In this document: positions 26,331 to 35,601 of the stretch, in pieces | Numbering within the stretch: the first letter of the stretch is position 1 | Layout of the letters: each line of letters begins with the position of its first letter | Source of the DNA: Bacillota bacterium | GTDB taxonomy: Bacteria > Bacillota > Clostridia > Lachnospirales > Lachnospiraceae | Reading direction: 5' to 3' | Assembly (NCBI GenBank): GCA_023436065.1 | Contig: JAEZKU010000036.1 | Span: 93,720 to 157,719 of the forward strand | Length of the DNA: 64,000 nt | Program-made: the position numbers and the translations under genes | The notes under the pieces: model-generated | Databases searched by the model: none | Told to the model about the DNA's origin: nothing | Seen by the model: only the letters and a program-made list of their open reading frames with translations

Positions 26331-26374
26331 ACGGACTGGTTTTCCTAATTTACTCGTTGGGAATACCAGTCCGT
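26331..26374. terminator. Hairpin between convergent genes
   Basis: ACGGACTGGT pairs exactly with ACCAGTCCGT around a loop of 24 bases. It lies after the aminotransferase and before the 3' end of a minus-strand gene. The T-tracts are weak. Confidence 0.65.
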
Positions 26375-26412
26375 TCACTTTCTATCCTATATTCTTTTTT
26401 GCCGGGACATTC

Positions 26413-28020
26413 CTATTCTATTGCGAAAACCGTATTTGAAACCGTTCCGGTCGTGTACGTGAAGGTAATGGTATCTCCTACATCATATGTTATGATAGGA
26501 AGGAAATCACTGATCGGGACATCAAAAATCTGGTCACTATTATTTAACAGAATGAAGTAATGTGTATTTCCGTCAATGACGCAGTCTGATATCTTAGCAA
26601 TGGTGCCCTTGATCTTCGGGAGCTTGGTTGCATCCGTAACACTGATTCCGCTGGATTTCATTAATTCCAGATATATCTTTTCACTCTCATTCACGGTATC
26701 CCCGATCGCCACTATCTGATACTGTGCGATATTCACCATGGCATATTTCTTCACCAGTCCCGCTGCATCCTTCAGAGCCAAGAAATAAGTAGGTTCTCCT
26801 CCTATATTAAGAAGTAACGGGAAGGTCGCCTTGTAACCGAGATGTTGTACCTGTCCTTCCGCGGATGCCATCGCGGAAAACTCCTCAGCACCCGAGATGG
26901 AATAATACCTTGTCTCTGCAGTCCTTTGATTCATTAATACAAAACCGACATTGGCTTCATCCGCTCCAACCGAAGTAACGCCGGTATAAACCCATACATC
27001 ATCCTCCATGGCGATGTAATTATATCCGTCCGTGGTCTGCAGCGCATCCCTCTGTCCGAATTTAGAATTCCAGAAACCATGTCTTAAGGTGCCGTAATAG
27101 TCATACAGGGAAATCAACAGCTCCGCTGAGTATGCCTTATCAATCCAGGTCGGAACCTCCGATATCGCATAATCCGTCATCTCACCATTTATTGCATTGA
27201 CAATCACTACCCGGCCGATGGTCTGACCGCCGAACAGCCCAATCGTGTAGTCCTTCACAGGGCAGATCCAGCAGGGTACACCGTTGTCATCTATTTCAAA
27301 GTTAATACTGTCAAAGACATAGGTGGGGTAATGAAAGCGCAGATAACGGTGGATATTCCTTCCGAAATGCTCAGATTCCGAATACTTCATACCCTCATCC
27401 AGCTTTATCATCTCAACGTTTTGGGTCGTCATATCAATCTTTAAATACGCGGGGATACCTTTTGAACGGTTCGTGAGCCACTTAAAGATTCCTCCGTATT
27501 TCAGCGGAGTTACTCTTACCGGAAGCCCCTGGTAATTGATCTGTGTATAATTCGAGGCTACTTCAAACTGAGATACATATTCCGCTATGCTTCCCATCTT
27601 TCTTGATCCGAGAAGAGCGGCGGAATCCTTATCCAGTATCGGGATTTCTTTATAAGAGATCTCCTTTATATCATCCGTAAAATTCCGGTCGGTTATTGTC
27701 AGCATTTTCTGGTACTTCTTCGCATTGACAACAGGTGAGGATAAAATCCCACCGATGATAAATACGATTATCATACCGCCTGTTATACAACAGAGAATAG
27801 GGAACAACAGCTTCGCCGGGGTCTTTTTGACTGTACTGCCTGCTTTTTTATCATATGCCGCAATCCCTAAGATTACTGACGCAGCAATCAGAGCAATCAT
27901 GATGAACCACCAGAAGCCGGGGGAATGGATATTCAATGCCGGCAGTGCAAGATAATAATAAATGAAGCCTAAGCCGCTTAAGATAAGAATTGTGATCAAT
28001 ACCTTTAAAATCTTTTTCAC
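26413..28020 (-). CDS. Membrane protein of unknown function, large extracytoplasmic domain
   Basis: A 535-residue protein with three hydrophobic helices at about residues 4-26, 36-56 and 70-93. A long soluble domain (95-535) with many beta strands follows. Recognisable segments include LPVRVTPLKYGGIFKWLTNRS and GQRDALQTTDGYNYIAMEDD. The C-terminal 80 residues (GTIAKISDCVIDGNTHYFIL) look like an OB-type beta barrel. I do not recognise a named family or catalytic motif. It is read alone and has no obvious partners. The start is preceded by AGAGGAGG. Confidence 0.75.
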   Translation of the reverse strand: MKKILKVLITILILSGLGFIYYYLALPALNIHSPGFWWFIMIALIAASVILGIAAYDKKAGSTVKKTPAKLLFPILCCITGGMIIVFIIGGILSSPVVNAKKYQKMLTITDRNFTDDIKEISYKEIPILDKDSAALLGSRKMGSIAEYVSQFEVASNYTQINYQGLPVRVTPLKYGGIFKWLTNRSKGIPAYLKIDMTTQNVEMIKLDEGMKYSESEHFGRNIHRYLRFHYPTYVFDSINFEIDDNGVPCWICPVKDYTIGLFGGQTIGRVVIVNAINGEMTDYAISEVPTWIDKAYSAELLISLYDYYGTLRHGFWNSKFGQRDALQTTDGYNYIAMEDDVWVYTGVTSVGADEANVGFVLMNQRTAETRYYSISGAEEFSAMASAEGQVQHLGYKATFPLLLNIGGEPTYFLALKDAAGLVKKYAMVNIAQYQIVAIGDTVNESEKIYLELMKSSGISVTDATKLPKIKGTIAKISDCVIDGNTHYFILLNNSDQIFDVPISDFLPIITYDVGDTITFTYTTGTVSNTVFAIE

Positions 28021-28164
28021 GAAATTGCCTCCTCTGAAAAATATCGCGATCCTTTATGTCGCCGTATATTATTTCTTACATTATAATCGCCTGCATGGAA
28101 TGATACATTATAATCAGATTATAAACAGATTAATTCCCACAAAAATGTTCATCTCCATAAAATT

Positions 28165-29982
28165 TTACGATGAAAGCTTCCCTTGTTCGCCTTTACTCAT
28201 GATATAATTTAAGGAAGCAACGACAGCCTCATTACAATCGTAATATGCTTGATATTCTTGTAACAGTCGGGATATCACCTTCAGTTGATTATCATCACAA
28301 AATTGTATCTGCTTCTTGATTTCTTTCAGTGACAATTCTAACCTTCGCGTGTAGTAGGGCCCTAAGTCCAGCTTCGAAAGGAATGCCAACTTTTCATGGC
28401 AGAAAATCTTATTTATCTTCTCTTCAATCAGAAAGTCAACGATGGTTTCTAAACAATCATATTTTTCCGTCTTCATGATCCATTTGAACATAGTGATAAA
28501 ATTATGATTGATCCTGATCTTATTACAGATATCCTTCAACTGTTCCTCGGTGAATTCTTGCTTATATGTAAAGATTTTTGCCCAGAAATACTCCGAATCA
28601 TATTCGTCTATAAAGCAGGATTTCATGATCTGGTTTCTGATATTGACTGCAATATCCTCATTGCATAATCTCTTCCACAAGGACAGAGATATATTTTCTA
28701 TAAAATCAAATTTACTTTTCTGAATAAATTTCTGATCGATCACCCTATAAAAATAATTAAGCATAGTCTCATATACCAAAGGGCTCTTATAGGATACGGC
28801 AGTCAGGATATACTCCAGGGAGCGGCAGATATGTTGGAAATACTCGTTTTTCTCTTCTATCAGATATCGAATCAGGACATCAAACTGTTCAATCCTGATT
28901 TCTTCCTCATTGGTTGATTCACCTTCCTTCATCAGATAAATCGTTCTACGACCAGAAAATGTATCCTTAAAATAATTGCATTTTTGTAAAAATTTCTTCT
29001 GAAACCAGCTTAAAGCACAAAACTTTTTATCTATGTAACTTAACTCTGTCCTGTCCTTCAGAGTTAAGCTCATCAGATAACGTCTAAACACTTTTAAAAC
29101 ATATTTACGATACCACCGATACCTACCCAGTTTTCCGAGATTGATCCCTGCCGGACACTCGAGCCTTCCAAAATCCTTTTCTTTGGTTAAAATAGCTTCT
29201 ACCAGTTTGGGACGCTCAATATAAAGCTCTGACAAATATTCTAACTTGTTAATATAATCCCTAAGATTTCTGACTTCATCTCCTGAACAATGTTTAGTCT
29301 CTTCCAGTTGATCTATGTCCCAGCATACCTTCCGTATTACATCAATTAAATATGCCGTATTACTGATAACCAGGTCATAGTCTTGATTGTCCACTGCTCC
29401 ACTGGTTATTTCGGATAATTTATTAATATAAAAGAGCTGCTTGTTAAGGGAACTGCCTTTAAACTGCTGATCCAGTTTGTCAAAGATTTTATCACGCCGG
29501 TAATAAATGTCCGTCATGGTATAGACCATGATCAATAGAATAACAATACCGAGAAAGAATAGAATAATCACCATATAATAATCTTTCGTGAAATAAAACA
29601 GAGTTGAAAAAATCATTGCGGAAAATGCATAGGTAGTCAAAGAAATAAAATTCGAATACGGAGGCTCAATCAGCTTAAGCTTAATGATATCCTCCCAAAG
29701 AATATAGTCTCCCTTCGCGGACAGGAATGCAATCAGTGATATGAGGATAAATGTAACGGAATACTGGGTAATTAAAATCTGAAGTACTTTGTCGTTTGTC
29801 TCAAATCCCACCGATTGCAGGACAGAATCCCAATTCAACAGGCCGAAGTATTGAATGACATAGCATAAATAACGTATCAACAGAGTGGCAGCCAGGCTAA
29901 TCACAATATACAGCCTTATGCTTCCTGCGGTCAATTGTTTGATGATATCTTTCACTTTGTTCTGTTTGTAAGTATTCCCCAT
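28165..29982 (-). CDS. Membrane protein of unknown function with large helical C-terminal part
   Basis: A 605-residue protein. Four likely transmembrane helices lie at about residues 22-45, 67-88, 110-128 and 132-155. The remaining 450 residues are predicted helical, charged and cytosolic, rich in Leu, Ile and Lys. No ATPase, nuclease or transferase motif was found. Phage-abortive or surface roles cannot be excluded. The codon use is a little more AT-rich than the flanking genes, so recent transfer is possible. No neighbour suggests a pathway. Confidence 0.65.
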   Translation of the reverse strand: MGNTYKQNKVKDIIKQLTAGSIRLYIVISLAATLLIRYLCYVIQYFGLLNWDSVLQSVGFETNDKVLQILITQYSVTFILISLIAFLSAKGDYILWEDIIKLKLIEPPYSNFISLTTYAFSAMIFSTLFYFTKDYYMVIILFFLGIVILLIMVYTMTDIYYRRDKIFDKLDQQFKGSSLNKQLFYINKLSEITSGAVDNQDYDLVISNTAYLIDVIRKVCWDIDQLEETKHCSGDEVRNLRDYINKLEYLSELYIERPKLVEAILTKEKDFGRLECPAGINLGKLGRYRWYRKYVLKVFRRYLMSLTLKDRTELSYIDKKFCALSWFQKKFLQKCNYFKDTFSGRRTIYLMKEGESTNEEEIRIEQFDVLIRYLIEEKNEYFQHICRSLEYILTAVSYKSPLVYETMLNYFYRVIDQKFIQKSKFDFIENISLSLWKRLCNEDIAVNIRNQIMKSCFIDEYDSEYFWAKIFTYKQEFTEEQLKDICNKIRINHNFITMFKWIMKTEKYDCLETIVDFLIEEKINKIFCHEKLAFLSKLDLGPYYTRRLELSLKEIKKQIQFCDDNQLKVISRLLQEYQAYYDCNEAVVASLNYIMSKGEQGKLSS

Positions 29983-30133
29983 GGCGATAACCCTTTCCTC
30001 TCAAGTAATAATAAGTATCAATGAATCATGAAGTTGCTGTGTCAATGACTTTCCTTTGATTGGTCGTAATGCGTTCTTTTGAAATTATTGTACAATGAAA
30101 AGATGGCATTATCAACCATAATAGTAATAAATA

Positions 30134-30172
30134 GAACCCCTCCTGTCGGTATTGCTCCGACAGGAGGGGTTC
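30134..30172 (-). terminator. Intrinsic terminator of cysK
   Basis: GAACCCCTCCTGTCGG pairs exactly with its complement around a 7-base loop. It lies 28 bp beyond the cysK stop codon. The minus-strand tail TATTTATT is T-rich. Confidence 0.85.
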
Positions 30173-30199
30173 TTTGGGGAAGATTTCTATGATAAAAGG

Positions 30200-31132
30200 T
30201 TATTCTGAGAATAAAGGTGTAGATAAGTATCTTTCACCGGTATCGGGAAGGACTACAACAATTGTCTTTCCTTTATTTTCGGGACGCTTTGCCAGCTCTG
30301 TCGCTGCCCATAATGCAGCACCTGAGGAGATACCAACCAGGAGACCTTCCGTTTTGGATAATTCCCTGCCTGTTGCAAATGCATCATCATTTTTTACTCT
30401 GACGATTTCATCATAGATACCGGTATTCAATACCTGAGGTACAAAGCCTGCACCGATACCCTGGATCTTATGAGGACCTGCCTTACCTTCTGATAATACG
30501 GGTGAATCATCAGGCTCCACAGCCACTACCTTCACATTTGGATTCTTAGACTTTAAGAATTCTCCGGTACCTGTAATTGTACCGCCTGTACCAATACCTG
30601 CTACAAGGATATCTACCTTACCATCGGTATCCTCCCAGATCTCCGGTCCGGTGGTTGCTTTGTGTACTGCGGGATTGGCCGGATTATCGAACTGACCCGG
30701 AATAAAGGAATTCGGGATCTCTTCTGCAAGCTCATTGGCTCTGGCAATAGCTCCCTTCATACCCTTAGCACCTTCTGTCAACACAAGCTCAGCACCGTAA
30801 GCTTTCAGCAGATTTCTTCTTTCAACACTCATCGTCTCCGGCATGGTAAGGATCAAACGATATCCTCTTGCAGCTGCGATGGATGCAAGACCGATTCCGG
30901 TATTACCGGATGTAGGCTCGATGATTACCGATCCCTTCTTTAGCACTCCTTTTTGCTCCGCATCTTCAATCATAGCCTTTGCGATTCTGTCCTTCACGCT
31001 TCCTGCGGGATTATAATATTCCAGTTTCGCAATGACTGTTGCACCAAGCTCCTTCTTCTGTTCATAATTGGATAATTCGAGTAAGGGTGTCTTTCCTACT
31101 AATTCTGTTAAGCTTTTATATATCTTTGCCAT
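30200..31132 (-). CDS. cysK: Cysteine synthase (O-acetylserine sulfhydrylase)
   Basis: A 310-residue PLP enzyme that makes cysteine from O-acetylserine and sulfide in the cytosol. The PLP lysine is in PAGSVKDRIAKAM near residue 42. The substrate loop is PTSGNTGIGLA near 68, and the phosphate loop is GIGTGGTITGTGEFL near 175. Length matches CysK (about 310). The start follows TAGGAGG. It is divergent from a Rrf2/CymR-like gene, and both promoters share a 12-bp motif. A second paralog lies at 58038. Confidence 0.95.
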   Translation of the reverse strand: MAKIYKSLTELVGKTPLLELSNYEQKKELGATVIAKLEYYNPAGSVKDRIAKAMIEDAEQKGVLKKGSVIIEPTSGNTGIGLASIAAARGYRLILTMPETMSVERRNLLKAYGAELVLTEGAKGMKGAIARANELAEEIPNSFIPGQFDNPANPAVHKATTGPEIWEDTDGKVDILVAGIGTGGTITGTGEFLKSKNPNVKVVAVEPDDSPVLSEGKAGPHKIQGIGAGFVPQVLNTGIYDEIVRVKNDDAFATGRELSKTEGLLVGISSGAALWAATELAKRPENKGKTIVVVLPDTGERYLSTPLFSE

Positions 31133-31162
31133 ATTTAATTCCTCCTATTAATTATATATTTC

Positions 31163-31216
31163 ATATATGTTTTGTATGTTTGTGTTTATCATAATTCATT
31201 TTGGGTATAATGTCAA
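31163..31216 (-). promoter_or_regulatory. cysK promoter with Rrf2/CymR-type motif
   Basis: On the minus strand a -35 TTGACA (31211-31216) and a -10 TATGAT (31188-31193) are 17 bp apart. CAAAACATATAT (31163-31174, minus strand) follows the start site. The same 12-mer is found on the plus strand at 31237-31248 before the divergent regulator. The layout suggests repression by the neighbouring Rrf2 protein. Confidence 0.6.
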
Positions 31217-31236
31217 TAGAGAAAATAAAAAAATTT

Positions 31237-31290
31237 CAAAACATATATACTTAATATGCTATTGACAAGAATCCCAACTTACTATATGAT
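31237..31290 (+). promoter_or_regulatory. Promoter of the Rrf2/CymR-like gene
   Basis: TTGACA (31262-31267), 17 bp, then TATGAT (31285-31290). CAAAACATATAT (31237-31248) lies just upstream of the -35 box, an inverted copy of the motif at the cysK promoter. Autoregulation is inferred. Confidence 0.6.
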
Positions 31291-31331
31291 TTTATTACAT
31301 ATAAAAATGGTATGAAATGAGGTGTTTTTAA

Positions 31332-31778
31332 ATGAGATTATCAGCTAAAGGTCGTTATGCACTGGCTGCCACAACCTGCATGGCTCAGAACAACGGCAGT
31401 AATGAGTATATTACTTTAATCAGTATTTCTGAAAAGCTTGGAATTTCAAAAATATATCTGGAACAGGTATTTTCTTTATTAAAACATGGCGGTATCGTAA
31501 ACTCCATCAAGGGCTCCCAGGGTGGATATCAGTTATCCCGAATTCCGGAACAGATCAGTGTTTATGATATTCTCTCTTCTGTCGAGACCTCCCTGTTCGA
31601 GAAGGCAGAGGAGACTATTAAGGAGAAAGCTCCCGGAATTGAGGCTGCCATGAGTAAGATCATTTATCTACCACTGGATTCCGGTATTAAATCAATCCTG
31701 CAGAAGATTTCTTTATATGATCTGGTGATAGAAGCAGAAAAGAATAATCCTGAACAGGGCTTCATGTTCTTTATCTAG
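31332..31778 (+). CDS. Rrf2-family regulator, CymR-like
   Basis: A 148-residue winged-helix regulator starting MRLSAKGRYALAA, the usual Rrf2 N-terminus. The recognition region is ISISEKLGISKIYLEQVFSLLKHGG and SIKGSQGGYQLSR. The three cysteines of the Fe-S protein IscR are absent (only C16 is present), so it fits the CymR-type cysteine-metabolism repressors rather than IscR. In Bacillus, CymR works with CysK. Its position opposite cysK and the shared 12-bp motif support control of sulfur genes. The assignment to CymR is inferred, not proven. Confidence 0.85.
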   Translation: MRLSAKGRYALAATTCMAQNNGSNEYITLISISEKLGISKIYLEQVFSLLKHGGIVNSIKGSQGGYQLSRIPEQISVYDILSSVETSLFEKAEETIKEKAPGIEAAMSKIIYLPLDSGIKSILQKISLYDLVIEAEKNNPEQGFMFFI

Positions 31779-31810
31779 GATCATCTGCTCCATCCATACT
31801 CACTTAAAAA

Positions 31811-31832
31811 GGATATGCTTAAAAGCATATTC
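31811..31832 (+). terminator. Intrinsic terminator of the Rrf2 gene
   Basis: GGATATGCTT and AAGCATATTC pair with one G-T wobble and are followed by TTTTTTT. It lies 33 bp after the stop codon and before a convergent gene. Confidence 0.85.
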
Positions 31833-31851
31833 TTTTTTTGTCATGATCCCG

Positions 31852-32469
31852 CTAAATAAAATACTCAATGTTATCCATCGTTTTTCTTGTTTTCTTATTA
31901 TATAAAATCAAACACTCTCTTCCTTCTGCTTTGCCTAATGCATAATTTCCAGAACCTTCACTATTCAGTATCTCATGTTTCACTTTACGGTTCATCTTAG
32001 TGGGAGCGTCCTTAATCATCTCAATTCCGTCTTCCGGAAAAGACTTGACCCTATAGTACGGATCAAACAGATACACGTATTGATCGTCAATTCCCGTCAA
32101 AAGCACATAATGCCAACAGCCCAGCATGACTCGTGCTACGGCAACGCCTCCTTGTCCGAGGCACTCTGCCACCCTGCTGTTCTGACTGATATGAACGACA
32201 TCTCCGTTCAGCATCTCACATTGGATTGGCCATTTTTTTACTTTACCGAATTGATTCAACCAGTTCGCAAGAAACAGCATCGCCATTCCGGTTGTTCCGC
32301 TTTTATATGCCTCCCCCTTTCTATTATAGCTATCCAGGCTATATAGCATGATACTCTTTATTACATCAGGAGATATCTCCTTTCTGTGGAAAAGGTAATT
32401 AATCGCATTAAGCATCGAAGTTGGGCCGCAATCGTATTCTGTTGATTGATAGCTTAATGGGTTTTTCAT
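31852..32469 (-). CDS. Papain-like C39-type cysteine protease domain protein
   Basis: A 205-residue protein with the peptidase C39-like fold. The catalytic Cys lies in TEYDCGPTSMLNAI near residue 14, the His in CWHYVLLTGID and an Asp in YLFDPYYR. There is no signal peptide or ABC domain, so it is probably a cytosolic or moonlighting hydrolase rather than a bacteriocin exporter. The ATG overlaps the stop codon of the upstream M20 peptidase gene as ATGA. An AGGAGGGG site precedes it, so the two are translationally coupled. The substrate is unknown. Confidence 0.82.
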   Translation of the reverse strand: MKNPLSYQSTEYDCGPTSMLNAINYLFHRKEISPDVIKSIMLYSLDSYNRKGEAYKSGTTGMAMLFLANWLNQFGKVKKWPIQCEMLNGDVVHISQNSRVAECLGQGGVAVARVMLGCWHYVLLTGIDDQYVYLFDPYYRVKSFPEDGIEMIKDAPTKMNRKVKHEILNSEGSGNYALGKAEGRECLILYNKKTRKTMDNIEYFI

Positions 32470-33590
32470 ATGATCGTATCCCCTCCTGTCATCAGCCGAA
32501 ATACTATATTGGCACATTTGACAAGCTCATCAATATGGGTATATTCTTTGCAGGAATGTACCTGATTCATTCCGCAAGCCAATACAATACCGGTAATCCC
32601 ATGTCGATGAAAATTATTATTGTCACTTCCGCCGAAAGTATCCGTGTATTCTGTGTCGTATCCTAGTTCTTTACATACTTTATCAAGCCTTCTCACTACG
32701 GGATGTGTCTGATCTACATGGTAAGCGATGCATCCGAATTCAGTGTTATACTCTATGGAAGCCCGATAAAGCGTTGCAGTATCCTCCAGTATCGTTCTGA
32801 TTCTTTCAGCCTCAGAGACAGCCTTCTCATGGATAAGGCTACGCACCTCCCCTTTCAGACTGCAAGTATCCGAAACGATGTTTCTGGCCTTGCCACCTTC
32901 AATCAAACCAATGTTGACTGTAGTTTCTTCATCAATTCTTCCCTGTCTGAGCTTTGTAATTGCTTCTGCAGCAATAGCGATTGCATTGATTCCCTGTTCA
33001 GGAGCAAAACCGGCGTGGGATGCCTTACCAAGTACGGTAGCGGTAAAGGAGACCAGGGTCGGTGCTGAGAGGGCGGCTGTACCGACCGGTCCGAACAGAT
33101 CCAGTGTATAAGCTTCCTTCGCCTTCACAGTAGAATAATCAAATACTTCACTGCCCCTGATATATACTTCTTCCGCAATCGTAAAAAGTACTTCAATGCT
33201 TCTATGAGGGATTCCCTTCTCTTTTATCGTCCTGACAGCCTCCAGTATGGAGACTACTCCGGACAGATCATCTGCTCCGAGAATTGTACTGCCGTCACTG
33301 GTGATTGTTCCATCCTCCTGCAAGACAGCTTTTTTCTTCAGCCCCGGCTCTACCGTATCCATATGAGCAGAGAAAAGGATTGCTCCTCCCTCCAGTGAAC
33401 CTTCCAGATATCCATAGACATTACCACAATTACCTCCGTAGTATCTGCCGGCATCATCCTCCCTCACTTCAAATCCCAGCTCGATCAGAGACTTTATTAA
33501 TACATCAGCCATTTCCCGTTCCCCAAAAGATAAGGAATCGATTTCTACTAGATGACTGAACTCCTGAAGAATTCTTTCTTTATTAACCAT
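32466..33590 (-). CDS. M20-family metallopeptidase, PepT-like
   Basis: A 374-residue zinc exopeptidase of the M20 family. Metal and catalytic motifs are FSAHMDTVEPG, GADDLSGVVSI, FTIAEEVYIRG and GGSDNNNFH. The dimerisation domain lies between about 175 and 290. PepT-type members cleave tripeptides or dipeptides in the cytosol. A longer frame extends 38 codons upstream. This ATG is preferred because GGAGG lies seven bases before it and the conserved family begins here. The C39-like gene is coupled downstream, so both may act on the same peptide. Confidence 0.9.
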   Translation of the reverse strand: MVNKERILQEFSHLVEIDSLSFGEREMADVLIKSLIELGFEVREDDAGRYYGGNCGNVYGYLEGSLEGGAILFSAHMDTVEPGLKKKAVLQEDGTITSDGSTILGADDLSGVVSILEAVRTIKEKGIPHRSIEVLFTIAEEVYIRGSEVFDYSTVKAKEAYTLDLFGPVGTAALSAPTLVSFTATVLGKASHAGFAPEQGINAIAIAAEAITKLRQGRIDEETTVNIGLIEGGKARNIVSDTCSLKGEVRSLIHEKAVSEAERIRTILEDTATLYRASIEYNTEFGCIAYHVDQTHPVVRRLDKVCKELGYDTEYTDTFGGSDNNNFHRHGITGIVLACGMNQVHSCKEYTHIDELVKCANIVFRLMTGGDTII

Positions 33591-33678
33591 ATCTGCCTCC
33601 ATCCTGCAATACTTTCCCTTAAAGTATAACATATCTGTCCGTATTGTGCTTATGATTTTATCACTACTATTTTGAAAA

Positions 33679-33707
33679 GCGAATGTATTCCTGCCGGAAT
33701 ACACTCG
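33679..33707 (-). terminator. Terminator of the PotABCD-type operon
   Basis: GCGAATGTATTCC and GGAATACACTCGC pair with one mismatch around a 3-base to 4-base loop. On the minus strand it is followed by TTTTCAAAAT. It lies 54 bp beyond the potD-like stop codon. Confidence 0.75.
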
Positions 33708-33760
33708 CCTCTACTCACCTAATAATGTATCATATCCGTCAAATCGACATAACAATCAGA

Positions 33761-34810
33761 CTAATTCAGCTGCGCTTTAAAAGTGGTATAAATCTTATTG
33801 TGTAATTCGGTTGCTTCAGGACTTACATCCTGTATAAATTCTCCTTGCGGGATATCGTCAGCTGAAATCACTAAACTTTTCTGGAACTCCTCAGGCAAAT
33901 ATTCATATGCTGCCTTGTTCGGGCACAAATAGTATATTTGTGATGAAATCTTTGCTCCTACTTCTCCCTTCAGGATATAATCCAGGAACTTGTGAGCATT
34001 ATCGCTATTCGGTGCCTTTGATGGGATAAATAAGGCATCGACACCAAACCCCAGACCTTCTTCGGGATATACCACCTTCAGATCAGGATTGGCCTGTAGT
34101 GCCAACGCAACCTGTGAGGTAAATAAGAATGCAGCACTGATTTCTCCACTGATTAAATAATTCTGGGTTTGATCCTGACTTAAGATACGGATATTAGGAG
34201 CCAGCTCCAGGAGTTTATCCCCGGCTTTTTGAATGACCTCCAAATCCTCAGTATTAAAAGATTCTCCAAGAGTTTTTAACGCTATTCCATTAATCACTCT
34301 CTCAGTATCCATGATTCCCACGCTGTCCTTCAGGGCAGGATCCCAGAAAGATTGATAGCCGGTGATCTCTATTGAAACCTGGGCAGGATTATAGACAATG
34401 AGCGGAATGCCCGGTGCATATGGTACGGTATACTTACTCTCAGGGTCATAGAAGAAGCCCTGATATTTCTGATCAATGTTGGAGAAATTGGGGATCTTGG
34501 TCTTATCCAGTTCCTTCAAAAGACCTTCATCCGCAGCAATCTTAACAATATAGTCTGATGCAATGATCAAATCATAATCTCCACCCTTGCTGTTTTCAAG
34601 CTTAGCCAGCATTTCTTCATTGGTCTCGAAATTCGTATAATTTACCTTAATTCCTGTTTCCTTCTCAAACTCGGAGATCACATCCGCCGGAACATAATCA
34701 GCCCAGGTATATAGATTGAGCTCTTCCGACTTCTTATCGGCACATCCGATCATTACTGCTGTTATCATCGCAATCATCAATAATAGACTTACAAATTTCC
34801 TACTCCTCAT
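33761..34810 (-). CDS. potD: PotD-like polyamine-type substrate-binding lipoprotein
   Basis: A 349-residue extracytoplasmic solute-binding protein. The N-terminal signal ends in the lipobox MIGC, giving a lipid anchor at the outer membrane face. The mature part has LNLYTWADYVPADVISEFEKETG and the bilobed fold of the spermidine/putrescine-binding family. Length matches PotD (about 350). It is the last gene of a potABCD operon that follows an O-acetylhomoserine sulfhydrylase gene. Polyamine uptake is the family assignment; a sulfur-containing amine as substrate cannot be excluded given the context. Confidence 0.88.
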   Translation of the reverse strand: MRSRKFVSLLLMIAMITAVMIGCADKKSEELNLYTWADYVPADVISEFEKETGIKVNYTNFETNEEMLAKLENSKGGDYDLIIASDYIVKIAADEGLLKELDKTKIPNFSNIDQKYQGFFYDPESKYTVPYAPGIPLIVYNPAQVSIEITGYQSFWDPALKDSVGIMDTERVINGIALKTLGESFNTEDLEVIQKAGDKLLELAPNIRILSQDQTQNYLISGEISAAFLFTSQVALALQANPDLKVVYPEEGLGFGVDALFIPSKAPNSDNAHKFLDYILKGEVGAKISSQIYYLCPNKAAYEYLPEEFQKSLVISADDIPQGEFIQDVSPEATELHNKIYTTFKAQLN

Positions 34811-34812
34811 TC

Positions 34813-35601
34813 CTATCCTCCTATTCTTATCTTTCTCCTTCTTCCGATCAAGTGTGACAACACTACAATAATCAGAGTACTAAGAAGCATCATCGTAGAT
34901 AATGCGTTTATTTTAGGTGTTACTCCTGTCTTTAACTGGGTATATATCTTAATGGGAAGGGTATTCGTTTTTGCACCTGTCACAAAAATACTGATTACCA
35001 CATCATCAAGGGACATGGCAAAGGATAACAGCATTCCCGAAATAATTGCCGGAGAAATAAGCGGAAGTGTTATATCAAGAAATGCTCTTCGTCCGGATGC
35101 ACCCAGGTCCCTGGCTGCTTCTATCAGTGATTGATCTATGCCAATCAGGCGTGCCTTTACCATCATATATACATATGGGATACAAAAGGACGCATGACCG
35201 ATTACCAAGGTTACCATTCCAAACGGAAGCCTTAATAGAGAAAAGAAAGCCATGAATACCATGCCCAGAATGATTTCCGGTATCATAATAGGAAGGGATG
35301 ACAGATATTCAATCGCATCCTTGCTTTTCAATGCCGATTTTACCATTCCTACAGCTCCTAAGGTTCCGATGATCCCCGCAATCCCACTGGATAATATTCC
35401 GAGTATAATGCTGTTCTTTAGGGCTTCAATCAGGCTCCGGTCATGAAATACCTCTGTGTACCAGTTGAAGGTCCATCCTCCCCAGAGATAAGATTGCTTT
35501 GATTCATTAAACGAATAGATCACAACTACGACGATCGGCAGATACATCAAAACAGTCAACACAGCCAGGTAAATATTCGGCAACTTTGTTCTGTTCTTCA
35601 T
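34813..35601 (-). CDS. potC: PotC-like ABC transporter permease
   Basis: A 262-residue inner membrane permease with six hydrophobic segments. The EAA loop that contacts the ATPase is EAARDLGASGRRAFLDITLP. The YLAVLTVLMYLPIVVVVIYSF start is typical of PotC. It overlaps the permease gene upstream by 4 bp and lies 2 bp before potD, so the genes are in one operon. It forms a heterodimer with the PotB-like protein. Confidence 0.92.
   Translation of the reverse strand: MKNRTKLPNIYLAVLTVLMYLPIVVVVIYSFNESKQSYLWGGWTFNWYTEVFHDRSLIEALKNSIILGILSSGIAGIIGTLGAVGMVKSALKSKDAIEYLSSLPIMIPEIILGMVFMAFFSLLRLPFGMVTLVIGHASFCIPYVYMMVKARLIGIDQSLIEAARDLGASGRRAFLDITLPLISPAIISGMLLSFAMSLDDVVISIFVTGAKTNTLPIKIYTQLKTGVTPKINALSTMMLLSTLIIVVLSHLIGRRRKIRIGG

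Noticed and set aside
33591..33704. 38-residue extension of the M20 peptidase
   Set aside because: There is no family homology, and a good ribosome binding site precedes the internal ATG.
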